Assembly: GCF_024437735.1 (NCBI RefSeq)
Contig: NZ_JANFQO010000026.1
Location: 21,642 to 85,641, forward strand
DNA: 64,000 bases
DNA from: Tahibacter harae
Lineage (GTDB): Bacteria; Pseudomonadota; Gammaproteobacteria; Xanthomonadales; Rhodanobacteraceae
Reading direction: 5' to 3'
A program made the translations under genes and the position numbers. Positions 51,800-59,459 of this stretch are shown here, piece after piece. The notes under the pieces were generated by a model. That model was not told the DNA's origin. It saw only the letters and a list, made by a program, of their open reading frames with translations, and did no database searches. Numbering within the stretch: the stretch's first letter is position 1; each line of letters starts with the position of its first letter.

Positions 51800-52792
51800 T
51801 TAAAAATCTGTGGCCGCGCTGAGTTGGCCCAAGTTGGCAGGCCGCGTTGCGGAAACTGCGCGGCGTTGCAAATCGTCGGCCTCGCAACGTCGATTGCGCG
51901 CGGAACGCTGGCCTACGCCGTGCTCGCGGCGCAGCGCCGCGGCGCTGATCCCGAAGCGCTGCTTGAACAGGCGCGAAAACGCGCAGCGGTTTTCAAAGCC
52001 GCTGGCGGTGGCGATCTCGCTGATCGCCAGCGGGCTGGAGCGCACCAGCCGGCGCGCGCGCTCCAGGCGCCGGTTTACCAGGTAGGCGTGCGGCGTTTCG
52101 CCGTAGACCGCGTGGAAGGCGCGGATGAAGTGCCAGGGCGAGTAGCTGGCCATGCGCGCGAGTTCGGGTATGTCCAGCTCCTGCTCGCAGCGCGTGGCCA
52201 TGTGATTGCGCACGCGCTGCATGCGCAGGAACACGTTCTGGCGCTGGGCCAGGGTGCGGCCGGGGCAGCGCTCTATCATCTGGCCAAAATCGGACTGCAG
52301 CTCCATCACCGCGCCCAGCACGTCCTCGGCCGCGCTCTGCAGGGTGAATTCGTTCGCATGTTCCACGGTCGCGCGCACCAGGCGCATGGCGAGGCGGCGC
52401 AGCCCCGGCGCAGCCGCGTGCCAGGCCGGCACCAGGCCGGGCTCGGGCGTGCCCACGCCGCCGACGCGCAGCAGCGCGCGGCGCCAGCCGCTGCGCTGGG
52501 CGATCAGCGCCAGCCACAGCGCGGCGCCGCGGCCGCCGGCCTGGATGCGCTGTTCCGGTTCGGCCACGAACAGCTGGCCCGGTTCCAGGTTGAAGCTGCT
52601 CTCGCCGCAGCTCAGCCGCAGCTTGCCGCGCAGCGGCAGCCAGATGCCGCCGCCATCGCCCTGTGTTGCCAACGTTGCGCCGCGGCCGCCGCCGATCACG
52701 ACCATTATGTTGTCGCCGCAGCGCTGACGCAGGGCGTCGGCAGCCAGTTCCAGACGGGCGCCGTAGCGCAGGGTTTCGCCGATGATCTTCAT
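51800..52792 (-). CDS. AraC-family transcriptional regulator
   Basis: A 330-residue regulator with an N-terminal cupin-like ligand-binding domain (about 20-170; IWLPLRGKLRLSCGESSFNL; GQLFVAEPEQRIQAGG) and a C-terminal AraC double helix-turn-helix (about 190-295; DIPELARMASYSPWHFIRAF; ISEIATASGFENRCAFSRLF). ATG 52792 is preceded by GGAGG 4 bases upstream; an earlier in-frame ATG at 52822 is less likely. After the DNA-binding domain an Arg/Ala-rich tail of about 35 residues follows. It stands directly upstream of the TonB-dependent receptor, so control of that receptor by a ligand of the cupin domain is a reasonable inference. Confidence 0.92.
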   Translation of the reverse strand: MKIIGETLRYGARLELAADALRQRCGDNIMVVIGGGRGATLATQGDGGGIWLPLRGKLRLSCGESSFNLEPGQLFVAEPEQRIQAGGRGAALWLALIAQRSGWRRALLRVGGVGTPEPGLVPAWHAAAPGLRRLAMRLVRATVEHANEFTLQSAAEDVLGAVMELQSDFGQMIERCPGRTLAQRQNVFLRMQRVRNHMATRCEQELDIPELARMASYSPWHFIRAFHAVYGETPHAYLVNRRLERARRLVRSSPLAISEIATASGFENRCAFSRLFKQRFGISAAALRREHGVGQRSARNRRCEADDLQRRAVSATRPANLGQLSAATDF

Positions 52793-52938
52793 GATGCCTC
52801 CACTGCCTGATATGGATGCCATCAATACGGATTCGGCTAGGGCGCGTCCCGAGGCGGGGTGAAAAGGCGCCGAGATTGCGCTTAATTCGCGGTGAAAAAT
52901 CGACGGGATTTTGCCGTACTGCGCGCGAGACGCGGTTT

Positions 52939-55083
52939 TCAGTGCGCGGCGCGCAAGTTCCGCAACAGGCCGATGTCGGTGTCGTTGCGCTCCATGCGGA
53001 TCAGCAGCAGCCGCTGCGCGTCGGCGGAAAGGTCGAAATGGCGGTGATCGACCATGCCGCGGCTGCGCCATACGATGCTGTCGCCGCTCTGGGCAGAGTC
53101 GCGCCGGCGCAGCACGATTTCATCGTCATCGCCATTGTCGAAGTGCCACAGCGCGCCGGCGCGCACATGCCAGGCGAAGCGGTCGGGCACCACGGCGATA
53201 TCCTGTTCCTCCGCTTCGCTGGCGCGCAGCTCGCGCACGCCGCCGCCGATGCGCGAATAGTAGATGCGGCCGTAGGTCAGATCGGTTTCCACCGCTGCGA
53301 CCTGATGGCGCAATACCTGCGCGTTCGCGCGCGCTGCGCCGAGGCGTGACAGTTTTGCGCCGCCTTCTGCGTTCTCCAGCAGGAGGTAGCCCTCGCCCGG
53401 CGCAAAGGTGCCGAAGCGCACGTCGCTGGAGTCCGCCGAAACCAGCTGCTGCATCTGGCTGCCGAGATCGATTTCCAGCAGCTGGCCGCGGCCGCCCTGG
53501 CGCCGCGTGACCAAGAGGCGCGAACCGTCCTTGCTCCATTGTGGATAAAGAAAAACCGCCCCGCCTTCCCGGGTCAGGGCGAAACTCTGGCGCGAGTCGG
53601 CGTCGAACAGCCACAGCTGCTGGCTGCCGCTGCGGTCGGAGACGAAGGCCACGCGGCGTCCCTCCGGCGACAGCACGGCATAGGCGTCGCTTCCGGTAGA
53701 CGGCACCACGTCGCTGCCGGCGGTGGTTTCGTTGAGCGCATAAGCCGTCATCACCGTGCGCGTGCGCGGCACCTCGAACACCAGCGCGTCGGCGCGGGTG
53801 GCGATGTCGGGCATGCGCGCCGGCGCCACGCCCAGCGCGCTGATGCCGCCGCCGTCCAGGACCACCTTGTACAGGGCTTCGGCGCCTTCGTGATCGGAGG
53901 CGAATACCAGCCCGCTGCCGTCGGCAAGCCAGTCGAAGCCGCGGATGCGCGCCGCGATGTGGGTGAGCCGGCGCACCGCGCCGCCTTCGGCGCCGACCAG
54001 ATAGAGATCGGAATACGGCGACAGGCCGCGGCGGAAGGCGATGCTGCGGCCATCGGGCGAATAGTGCGGCGACAGGTCATGCTCGCCGGCGCTGTGGGCG
54101 TAGTCGAACGGCAGGTCGCCGCTGCCGTCGGCGGCGCGGCGGATCAGGCGCGCGCTGCCGTCGTGGCCGAAGCGGGCGATGGCGAAGGCCTTGCCGTCGG
54201 GCGACCAGTCGAAACCGTCGAACATGCCCGGGACGCAGGGCGAGCGCACGCGCTCGGCGCCGCCCAGGGCATCTACCGTGACCAGATCGCAGCGTCCCGC
54301 CTGATCGCGCTTGAAGGCAAGCAGGGCGCCGTCAGGCGACCAGACCGGCCAGGATTCCGCGCCCTGCCCCGTGCTTGGCTGCAATACGTCGGAAGCGTTG
54401 ACGCCGCGCACCTGCACGCGCATGCGGCCGCTGTCCGCGTCCGGCGCGGTATAGGCCACGCGCGCGCCGTCGGGCGAGATGCGCGGCAGCGCCTCGGGGC
54501 CGGGATCGGCGGTGAGCATCAGCGGCGTATAGGCCGGCGGCGCGCTGCGGTTGCTGCTGCGCCAGCTCAGCAGCAGGCTGAAGCCGGCCAGTACGAACGC
54601 GGCCAGCGACAGCAGCAGGACCCAGCGCGGCAGGCGCGGCGCGGGCGATGCCTCGTTGGCGGCGACGGCGGGCAGGACGGCGGCGGTAGTAGGCGTGGCG
54701 GCGTCGAGGCTGAGTTCGGCAGGTGCTGTTTCTGCCGCGGCCGGCGCCGGATCGTCCCAGTCCACGCGCACCAGCAGGCGGTAGCCCAGACGCGGCACGG
54801 TCTCTATGAAATGCGGGGCGGCGGGATCGTCGCCGAACAGGCGGCGCAGTTCTTTCACGGCCTGGGTCAGCACGTCGCCGTCGCCGGCGCGGCCGGCCCA
54901 GACCTTCAGCAGCAATTCTTCGCGGGTACGGGTGAGGCCGGGTTCGCGCGCCAGTTCCAGCAGGACGCCCAATGCCTTGGGCGTGATACGCTGAGTTTCG
55001 CCGGCGCCATGCACCCGCAGCGCGCCTACGTCGACGCGGCGGCCGGCGATCAGCAACGTGCGGCGCAAACTCAGCTCGGCCAT
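52939..55083 (-). CDS. CadC-like winged-helix sensor with TolB-type propeller
   Basis: A 714-residue one-component membrane regulator. The N-terminal OmpR/PhoB-type winged helix (about 8-108) contains ITPKALGVLLELAREPGLTR and ETVPRLGYRLLVRVDW. One membrane helix follows at about 153-175 (WVLLLSLAAFVLAGFSLLLS). The periplasmic part (about 190-710) is a WD40/PD40-like beta-propeller with repeated SPDG turns (RISPDGARVAYTAPDADSGR; WSPDGALLAFKRDQ; YSPDGRSIAFRRG). It probably senses an envelope or extracellular signal and binds DNA at the membrane. ATG 55083 was chosen because the winged-helix domain starts soon after; ATG 55098 is possible. It is separated by 146 bases from the AraC gene downstream. 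Confidence 0.92.
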   Translation of the reverse strand: MAELSLRRTLLIAGRRVDVGALRVHGAGETQRITPKALGVLLELAREPGLTRTREELLLKVWAGRAGDGDVLTQAVKELRRLFGDDPAAPHFIETVPRLGYRLLVRVDWDDPAPAAAETAPAELSLDAATPTTAAVLPAVAANEASPAPRLPRWVLLLSLAAFVLAGFSLLLSWRSSNRSAPPAYTPLMLTADPGPEALPRISPDGARVAYTAPDADSGRMRVQVRGVNASDVLQPSTGQGAESWPVWSPDGALLAFKRDQAGRCDLVTVDALGGAERVRSPCVPGMFDGFDWSPDGKAFAIARFGHDGSARLIRRAADGSGDLPFDYAHSAGEHDLSPHYSPDGRSIAFRRGLSPYSDLYLVGAEGGAVRRLTHIAARIRGFDWLADGSGLVFASDHEGAEALYKVVLDGGGISALGVAPARMPDIATRADALVFEVPRTRTVMTAYALNETTAGSDVVPSTGSDAYAVLSPEGRRVAFVSDRSGSQQLWLFDADSRQSFALTREGGAVFLYPQWSKDGSRLLVTRRQGGRGQLLEIDLGSQMQQLVSADSSDVRFGTFAPGEGYLLLENAEGGAKLSRLGAARANAQVLRHQVAAVETDLTYGRIYYSRIGGGVRELRASEAEEQDIAVVPDRFAWHVRAGALWHFDNGDDDEIVLRRRDSAQSGDSIVWRSRGMVDHRHFDLSADAQRLLLIRMERNDTDIGLLRNLRAAH

Positions 55084-55109
55084 CAGTCCCGGTAGCATCG
55101 GATCCAACC

Positions 55110-55123
55110 ACGAAAGTTTTCGT
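55110..55123. promoter_or_regulatory. AT-centred palindrome upstream of the CadC-like gene
   Basis: A near-perfect 14-base palindrome, acgaaa-gt-tttcgt, lies 27 bases upstream of ATG 55083 in otherwise GC-rich DNA. It could be an operator, possibly autoregulatory. Confidence 0.35.
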
Positions 55124-55231
55124 AGATTGGCGGCGAGCATGCCACAACTGCGTGGCTTTCGCACAAGCGGCGCGCAAGCGCAGCAACAGAACGCCTGCGC
55201 CAGGCATGCCCGCCGGCCGTCAGGCGCACAC

Positions 55232-55266
55232 AAAAATGCGCCGCTGCAGTCCCGTGCAGCGGCGCA
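55232..55266 (-). terminator. Strong minus-strand terminator with no recognised gene upstream
   Basis: On the minus strand a perfect 12-bp stem (tgcgccgctgca / tgcagcggcgca; 6-base loop) is followed by five T's and GTG. It would stop minus-strand transcripts arriving from 55267 upward, but no minus-strand gene is seen there; the nearest feature is the + strand hydrolase starting at 55644. It may end a small RNA, or shield the CadC-like gene from antisense read-through. Confidence 0.75.
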
Positions 55267-55643
55267 TGAACAACCCGATCGCCGCGACGTTGGAGTGCGC
55301 GACGGCCACAGTCTGCGCAATGATGCGGCGCACAAGGTTGCCGCCGCTGCGGGCTGGGTTCGCCATTGCTGCCGGTCCGCAGCGCCGCGCTTACTTCCCG
55401 CTAACGCCGGGACAGCCACACTGCGGCATGCTGCATGCCGGCCTTCGGCCGGCTGCGGCCTTCCAGGCGCACAGCAGCGGCGGCCGGCCCTGTCGTCAGA
55501 CGTTGTTAGCCGTCCGCATCTGCACCACAATCCAGCCCGCACGACCAGCACCAGACCATGCCCATGCTTTCTGTACGTTCCTTCGTGTCGACCGCGCGCC
55601 GCGCTGTGTCCCTTTCCACCGTTCCCGGCCCCGGCGTCCGTCG
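55267..55643 (-). ncRNA. Candidate small RNA region (minus strand)
   Basis: About 375 bases without a protein gene, ending at the orphan terminator described at 55232-55266. It includes a 7-bp hairpin (gccggcc / ggccggc, 55437-55453) that on the plus strand forms a C(UUCG)G tetraloop, flanked by gcatgc palindromes. No promoter was identified, so the existence and the 5' end of such an RNA are speculative. The same stretch contains the leader of the + strand hydrolase gene. Confidence 0.25.
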
Positions 55644-56993
55644 ATGAAGGCGCGGCGTTTCCTGCAGCTGGTCACCGTCGCCCTGCTCGCGCTGCTGCTG
55701 GCCGGCACCGCACAAGCCCGCCCTGCCGCCAAGCGCGGCAGCGCCGCCCGCGCGCAGAGCGCGGCCAAGGCCCGGCCCAAGCCGAAAGCCAAGCCCGCGC
55801 CGGCGCGGCGCGCCCCGGCCGCCGCGGCACTGATCCCGGTGTTCGGCGGCACGGTCGCGCCCAAGGCCGGCCTGGCCGTGGCGACGGAGATGAATTTCTG
55901 GCTGGACTCGATCGAGGCCTCGGGCCAGGTCGCCGGCCTGGCCGTGGCCGTGGTCCAGGGCGATCAGGTGCTGCTGCAGCGCGGCGTCGGCTATGCCGAT
56001 GCGGCCGCCGGCACGCCAGTGACGCCGGATACGGTGTTCCGCCTGGCTTCCCTGTCCAAGTCCTTCGCCACCACGCTGGCGGCGCAGCTGGTTGACGACG
56101 GCTTCATTTCCTGGGACAGCCGCATCGGCGGCATCCTGCCCACCTTCGCGCTCAAGGACGCCAGCGCGGCGGAAAAGCTCAGCGTGCGCGACATCCTCAG
56201 CCACCGCGTCGGCCTGCCGCACAATTCCTACGACCATCTGCTGGAACAGGACGAACCCTATCCGCTGCTGGTGGACCGCCTGCGCGAGATCGACCCGATC
56301 TGCGGCGTCGGCGACTGCTACAGCTATCAGAACGTCGCGTTCAGCCTGATGGGCGACGTGACCTACGCCGTCACCGGGGATTTCTTCTACCACCAGGTCG
56401 AGAAGCGCATCTTCCATCCACTGGGCATGACCACGGCCACCTACGGCCGCGACGCGCTGGAAGCCAGCCGCGAATGGGCCCGGCCGCATTCGCGCAATGG
56501 CCGGCGCTGGATCCCGTTCCAGCCGCGCGAAAACTACTACCACGTCGCTCCGGCCGCCGGCGTCAACGCCAGCATCAAGGACATGAGCCAGTACCTGATC
56601 GCCCACATGGGCGGCCGGCCGGACGTGCTGCCGCAGGACCTGCTGGACACCCTGCACCGCCCGGTGGTGGCCACGCCGACCGAGATGACCTCGGCGCCCT
56701 GGCGCCGCGGCCGCCTGCGCGATGCGCACTACGCCCTGGGTTGGCGCGTGTTCGACTACGCCGGCGAGCCGCTGGTATTCCATGCCGGCGCAGTGCAGGG
56801 CTACCGCGGCGTGATCGCCTTCCTGCCGCAGCGGCGCTTCGGCCTGGTCATGCTGTGGAACTGCGAGACCGCCCTGCCCACCGGCATGCTGCCGATGGCG
56901 CTGGACCGCTATCTGGGCCTGCCCTCGGTGGACTGGGCCGGGGTGGAATCGCTGGAGCGGGCCAACATCGCCGCTGGCGGCGGTAGCCGCTGA
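55644..56993 (+). CDS. Serine beta-lactamase-family hydrolase with basic linker
   Basis: A 449-residue exported hydrolase of the class C beta-lactamase / EstB / D-aminopeptidase superfamily. The signal peptide (about 1-25) is followed by a Lys/Arg/Pro/Ala-rich linker (about 26-63, with KARPKPKAKPAPARR). The catalytic domain has S136-x-x-K139 (LASLSKSFATT), Y228-x-N230 (YSYQNVAFS) and H380-A-G382 (VFHAGAVQGYRG) in place of the KTG box. Family members act on beta-lactams, D-amino peptides or esters; which applies is not evident. ATG 55644 (MKARRFLQLV) gives a normal signal peptide. A 17-base direct repeat duplicates the last codons and stop (see 57003). Confidence 0.9.
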   Translation: MKARRFLQLVTVALLALLLAGTAQARPAAKRGSAARAQSAAKARPKPKAKPAPARRAPAAAALIPVFGGTVAPKAGLAVATEMNFWLDSIEASGQVAGLAVAVVQGDQVLLQRGVGYADAAAGTPVTPDTVFRLASLSKSFATTLAAQLVDDGFISWDSRIGGILPTFALKDASAAEKLSVRDILSHRVGLPHNSYDHLLEQDEPYPLLVDRLREIDPICGVGDCYSYQNVAFSLMGDVTYAVTGDFFYHQVEKRIFHPLGMTTATYGRDALEASREWARPHSRNGRRWIPFQPRENYYHVAPAAGVNASIKDMSQYLIAHMGGRPDVLPQDLLDTLHRPVVATPTEMTSAPWRRGRLRDAHYALGWRVFDYAGEPLVFHAGAVQGYRGVIAFLPQRRFGLVMLWNCETALPTGMLPMALDRYLGLPSVDWAGVESLERANIAAGGGSR

Positions 56994-57002
56994 GCGGCGG
57001 TA

Positions 57003-57180
57003 GCCGCTGAGCGGCGGGCGGCAAAAGCCGCAGGCCATCATGGCGGCCAGCCGCTGAGCACGGCAGCGGCAACGTCGCAAGCCACAGCGGCGGCCGCTGA
57101 CCACGACGGCGGCAACGCCGCCAAACCACAGCGGCGGCCGGCCACGGGCACGGCGGCGCCAAAGTCATAAGCGACAGGCG
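57003..57180. repeat. Degenerate 43-44-bp tandem repeats
   Basis: Three tandem-like units begin with gccgctga and end in a ggcg-type boundary: 57003-57045, 57050-57092 and 57093-57136. The last two are clearly alike (both contain ggcaacg and ccacagcggcg). A fourth, weaker copy follows to about 57180. Just upstream a 17-base unit (gcggcggtagccgctga) occurs twice in direct succession across the stop codon of the hydrolase gene. The function is unknown; the repeats may have arisen by slippage. Confidence 0.6.
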
Positions 57181-57230
57181 CCGGCGCCGCTCCGCGCTGG
57201 CTATGCTTGGCGCAGCATGCATTCCAGGGG

Positions 57231-57863
57231 ATGGCGACGGTGCTGATCGCCGAACGCTTCGTATTGCTGGTACTGGAACCGGACAGCGGCCGCGTGAGCC
57301 TGTCCCGGCCGGATACCGATGCCGACATGCTGTGCGCCGCCGGCCTGCTGTTCGACCTGATCGTGCAACACCGCCTGGGCCTAGACGCCGGCGGGCGGCT
57401 GCATGTGGACGCCAGCCTGCCGGTCAGCAACGCCCTGCTCAACGCCGCAGCCCAGTCCCTGGCCGACCTGCCCGGCGCCAGCGCCGCGGAAGCGCTGCGC
57501 CAGGTGCGCAGCCGCCTGGGCGGACTGACCCGGCGCGTGCTGGAAAGCCTGTACGACCGCGATTTCCTGCACCGCCAGCGCGATTGGCGCTTCTGGCGCC
57601 GCGACAGCCTGCGCTATCCGCTGCGCTCGCTGCAGGCACGCAACGACGCCGTGGCCACGCTGCAGCAGGCCAGCCGCGCGCCGCAGGATCTGGCCGGGCT
57701 GGGATTGCTGCTGCTGGCCGATGTGAGCGGCGTGCTGGCCGCGCACCTGGGAGCGGACCAGCATGAACAGGCCACCCGGATCCTGCTGGGACTGAACCAG
57801 GCGGACGAAGCGGATGAAGGGCGGGCGGCGCTGGCTTTGTTGCGGCGGGCGTTGTTGGACTGA
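57231..57863 (+). CDS. GPP34 (GOLPH3/Vps74-like) family protein
   Basis: A protein of about 210 residues resembling bacterial members of the Golgi phosphoprotein 3 (GPP34) family. In eukaryotes these bind phosphatidylinositol-4-phosphate and retain glycosyltransferases. Family features are the start MATVLIAERFVLLVLEPDSG, then AAGLLFDLIVQHRLGLDAGG, LPVSNALLNAAAQSLADLP and the later RRVLESLYDRDFLHRQRDW. Bacterial members are mostly described from actinobacteria; their role is not established, and membrane-surface binding is inferred. ATG 57231 directly follows AGGGG, which leaves poor spacing, so a TTG at 57207 is an alternative start. Confidence 0.8.
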   Translation: MATVLIAERFVLLVLEPDSGRVSLSRPDTDADMLCAAGLLFDLIVQHRLGLDAGGRLHVDASLPVSNALLNAAAQSLADLPGASAAEALRQVRSRLGGLTRRVLESLYDRDFLHRQRDWRFWRRDSLRYPLRSLQARNDAVATLQQASRAPQDLAGLGLLLLADVSGVLAAHLGADQHEQATRILLGLNQADEADEGRAALALLRRALLD

Positions 57864-58005
57864 GGGGCGGGATTCGGATTCGGACTTCAGGCTTCGTCAG
57901 ACCCAATTCGGTAATTCACCAACCGCGCAATCGCGGGCTATGAGGTGCATAAGACAGAGTCTGGCGAACACGCGCCCAGTTGCGATTCCACGACGAGCGC
58001 CCAAA

Positions 58006-58033
58006 GAAAAAGCCGGCGAAAGCCGGCTTTTTC
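58006..58033. terminator. Bidirectional intrinsic terminator
   Basis: Symmetric arms gaaaaagccggc and gccggctttttc surround a GAAA loop, giving a GC stem with T-runs on both strands. It separates the GPP34 gene (ends 57863, +) from the convergent TonB C-terminal protein gene (ends 58057, -) and probably serves both. The 140 bases between 57864 and 58005 hold no gene. Confidence 0.93.
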
Positions 58034-58056
58034 TCAAGCAACCACGCGGGCAACTC

Positions 58057-59106
58057 TTACATCTTGAACTCGATGCGGCGCCGCACCGTGGCCTCGACCG
58101 CGGCGCCGTTGCGCAGGGCGGGGTTGAAGGTCCAGCGCTGTACTGCGTCCAGGGCGGCGCGATCGAAGGTGCGCGGCGGGTCGGCGTCGAGCACGCGGGC
58201 GTTGGCCACGCTGCCGTCGGCGGCGACGGTGAATTCGACCTGCACCCAGCCTTCCTGGCGCCGGCGCAGGGCCGCGTTCGGATACTGCGGCGGCACCGAC
58301 TTCACCAGCACGGCATCGCGGGTGTCGCCGGAGGGAGCGGCCGGCGCGGCGGCGACCGGCGGCGGTGCGGCGGCGGGTTCCGGTGCCGGCGCCGCAGTGC
58401 GCGGCGCAGCGGCACCGCTGGATGCGGCCGGCGCGGCGCTGGCGGTGTCGGCGGCGGCGCTGGAGGCGGCGGCCGGAGCGGAAGCGGCAGGCGCGGCCGG
58501 TTCCGCGGCGCGGCGTTTGGCGGCTTCCTCGGCGGCCAGGGCCTGGGCGGCCTCGCGTTCGGCGATCTTGCGCTGGGCATCCAGCTTGGAACGCAGGATG
58601 GTCAGCGTGTAGTTGTTCGGGTCCGCCTTGGTCAGCAGTTCGATCACGCGGTTGGCGTTGTCGATGTTGCGCGCGTTGATGTCCTGCTCGGCAGCGCTGG
58701 CAGCGAAGGTGAACAGCTCGCGCAGCGCATCCTGGGCGCCGCTGTTGCCGGGTTCCTTCTCCAGGATCTTGAGGTAGAACTCCAGTGCGTTGTTGCCGGG
58801 CGGCGATACCAGGCGCTGCTCGTTGAGCGCGGTGCGCGCTTCCTTGAACAGCTGATCGACGGTGAGCTGGTTGAGCTTGTTCAGCGCGGCCGGATCCGGC
58901 GTGACTGCGGCGGCTTCGGTGCCGGCGGCCGGATCGGCCGGCGTCGGCGCGGGCGCCACTTCGGGAATCACGGTCGGGGGCTGGCGCAGGAAGAAGTACC
59001 AGCCGCCGCCGGCAAGCGCGGCCAGTACTACTACGGCAATGATGATCTTGGGAGCGGCACTGCCGCGGGCGGGACGCAAGGAACGGAAATCGAGTCGGGC
59101 AGCCAT
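58057..59106 (-). CDS. TonB family protein with C-terminal TonB domain
   Basis: A 349-residue membrane-anchored protein. One N-terminal membrane helix (about 20-40, IIIAVVVLAALAGGGWYFFL) is preceded by a basic cytoplasmic stretch. The periplasmic part has a TPR-like helical segment (about 70-175; KLNQLTVDQLFKEARTALNE; ALEFYLKILEKEPGN), a low-complexity Ala/Pro linker (about 185-260) and a TonB_C domain (about 262-349) with PPQYPNAALRRRQEGWVQVE and FDRAALDAVQRWTFNPA. The TonB_C domain normally contacts outer-membrane receptors. No exbB or exbD is adjacent, so it may act with a distant complex or have another envelope role. ATG 59106 (MAARLDF) was preferred to 59121. Confidence 0.9.
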   Translation of the reverse strand: MAARLDFRSLRPARGSAAPKIIIAVVVLAALAGGGWYFFLRQPPTVIPEVAPAPTPADPAAGTEAAAVTPDPAALNKLNQLTVDQLFKEARTALNEQRLVSPPGNNALEFYLKILEKEPGNSGAQDALRELFTFAASAAEQDINARNIDNANRVIELLTKADPNNYTLTILRSKLDAQRKIAEREAAQALAAEEAAKRRAAEPAAPAASAPAAASSAAADTASAAPAASSGAAAPRTAAPAPEPAAAPPPVAAAPAAPSGDTRDAVLVKSVPPQYPNAALRRRQEGWVQVEFTVAADGSVANARVLDADPPRTFDRAALDAVQRWTFNPALRNGAAVEATVRRRIEFKM

Positions 59107-59459
59107 GGCTTCTCTTCGCAACAGAGGTTTACCGGGAATCCGCGCTCCCTCCTACGCATCTCCCCTGCGCAGCCATGCGGCTTTCGCCGTGCTATCCCCC
59201 ATGGCCGCAACGCGGACGACACCGAATGTAGCGCATTTTGCGACGAGTGTCGCAAGCCTCGTGCCAACGGTGTCGCAGTTGCCACGGCGTGGGACTGCTA
59301 GCCGCGCAATGTGACCATGGCAGTCATATTACGTCGCGGCCGGGCGCAATTCGCAGTCCGGCCCGCGCGCGGCGGCCTTTTCGCTGCGCCGCGGAGTTCC
59401 GGCGGCCTCGCCTGCGATGGCGGCACTCGACGGCGGGCGCAGCCCCGCCGGCACCGGGC
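59107..59459. other. Intergenic region upstream of the TonB family gene
   Basis: About 350 bases between the GH44 stop and the TonB family gene, both on the minus strand. It carries the inverted repeat and half-site described at 59238-59277 and a possible minus-strand promoter. No gene is seen. Confidence 0.4.
59226..59277 (-). promoter_or_regulatory. Putative promoter and operator of the TonB family gene
   Basis: On the minus strand TTGCGA and TACATT could be -35 and -10 elements, although their 19-base spacing is long. A perfect 7-bp inverted repeat, ttgcgac-gagt-gtcgcaa (59238-59255), covers the -35 region. Its half-site gtgtcgca recurs 23 bases away (59270-59277), about two helical turns. 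This looks like an operator for a dimeric regulator. No consensus is recognised. Confidence 0.4.
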
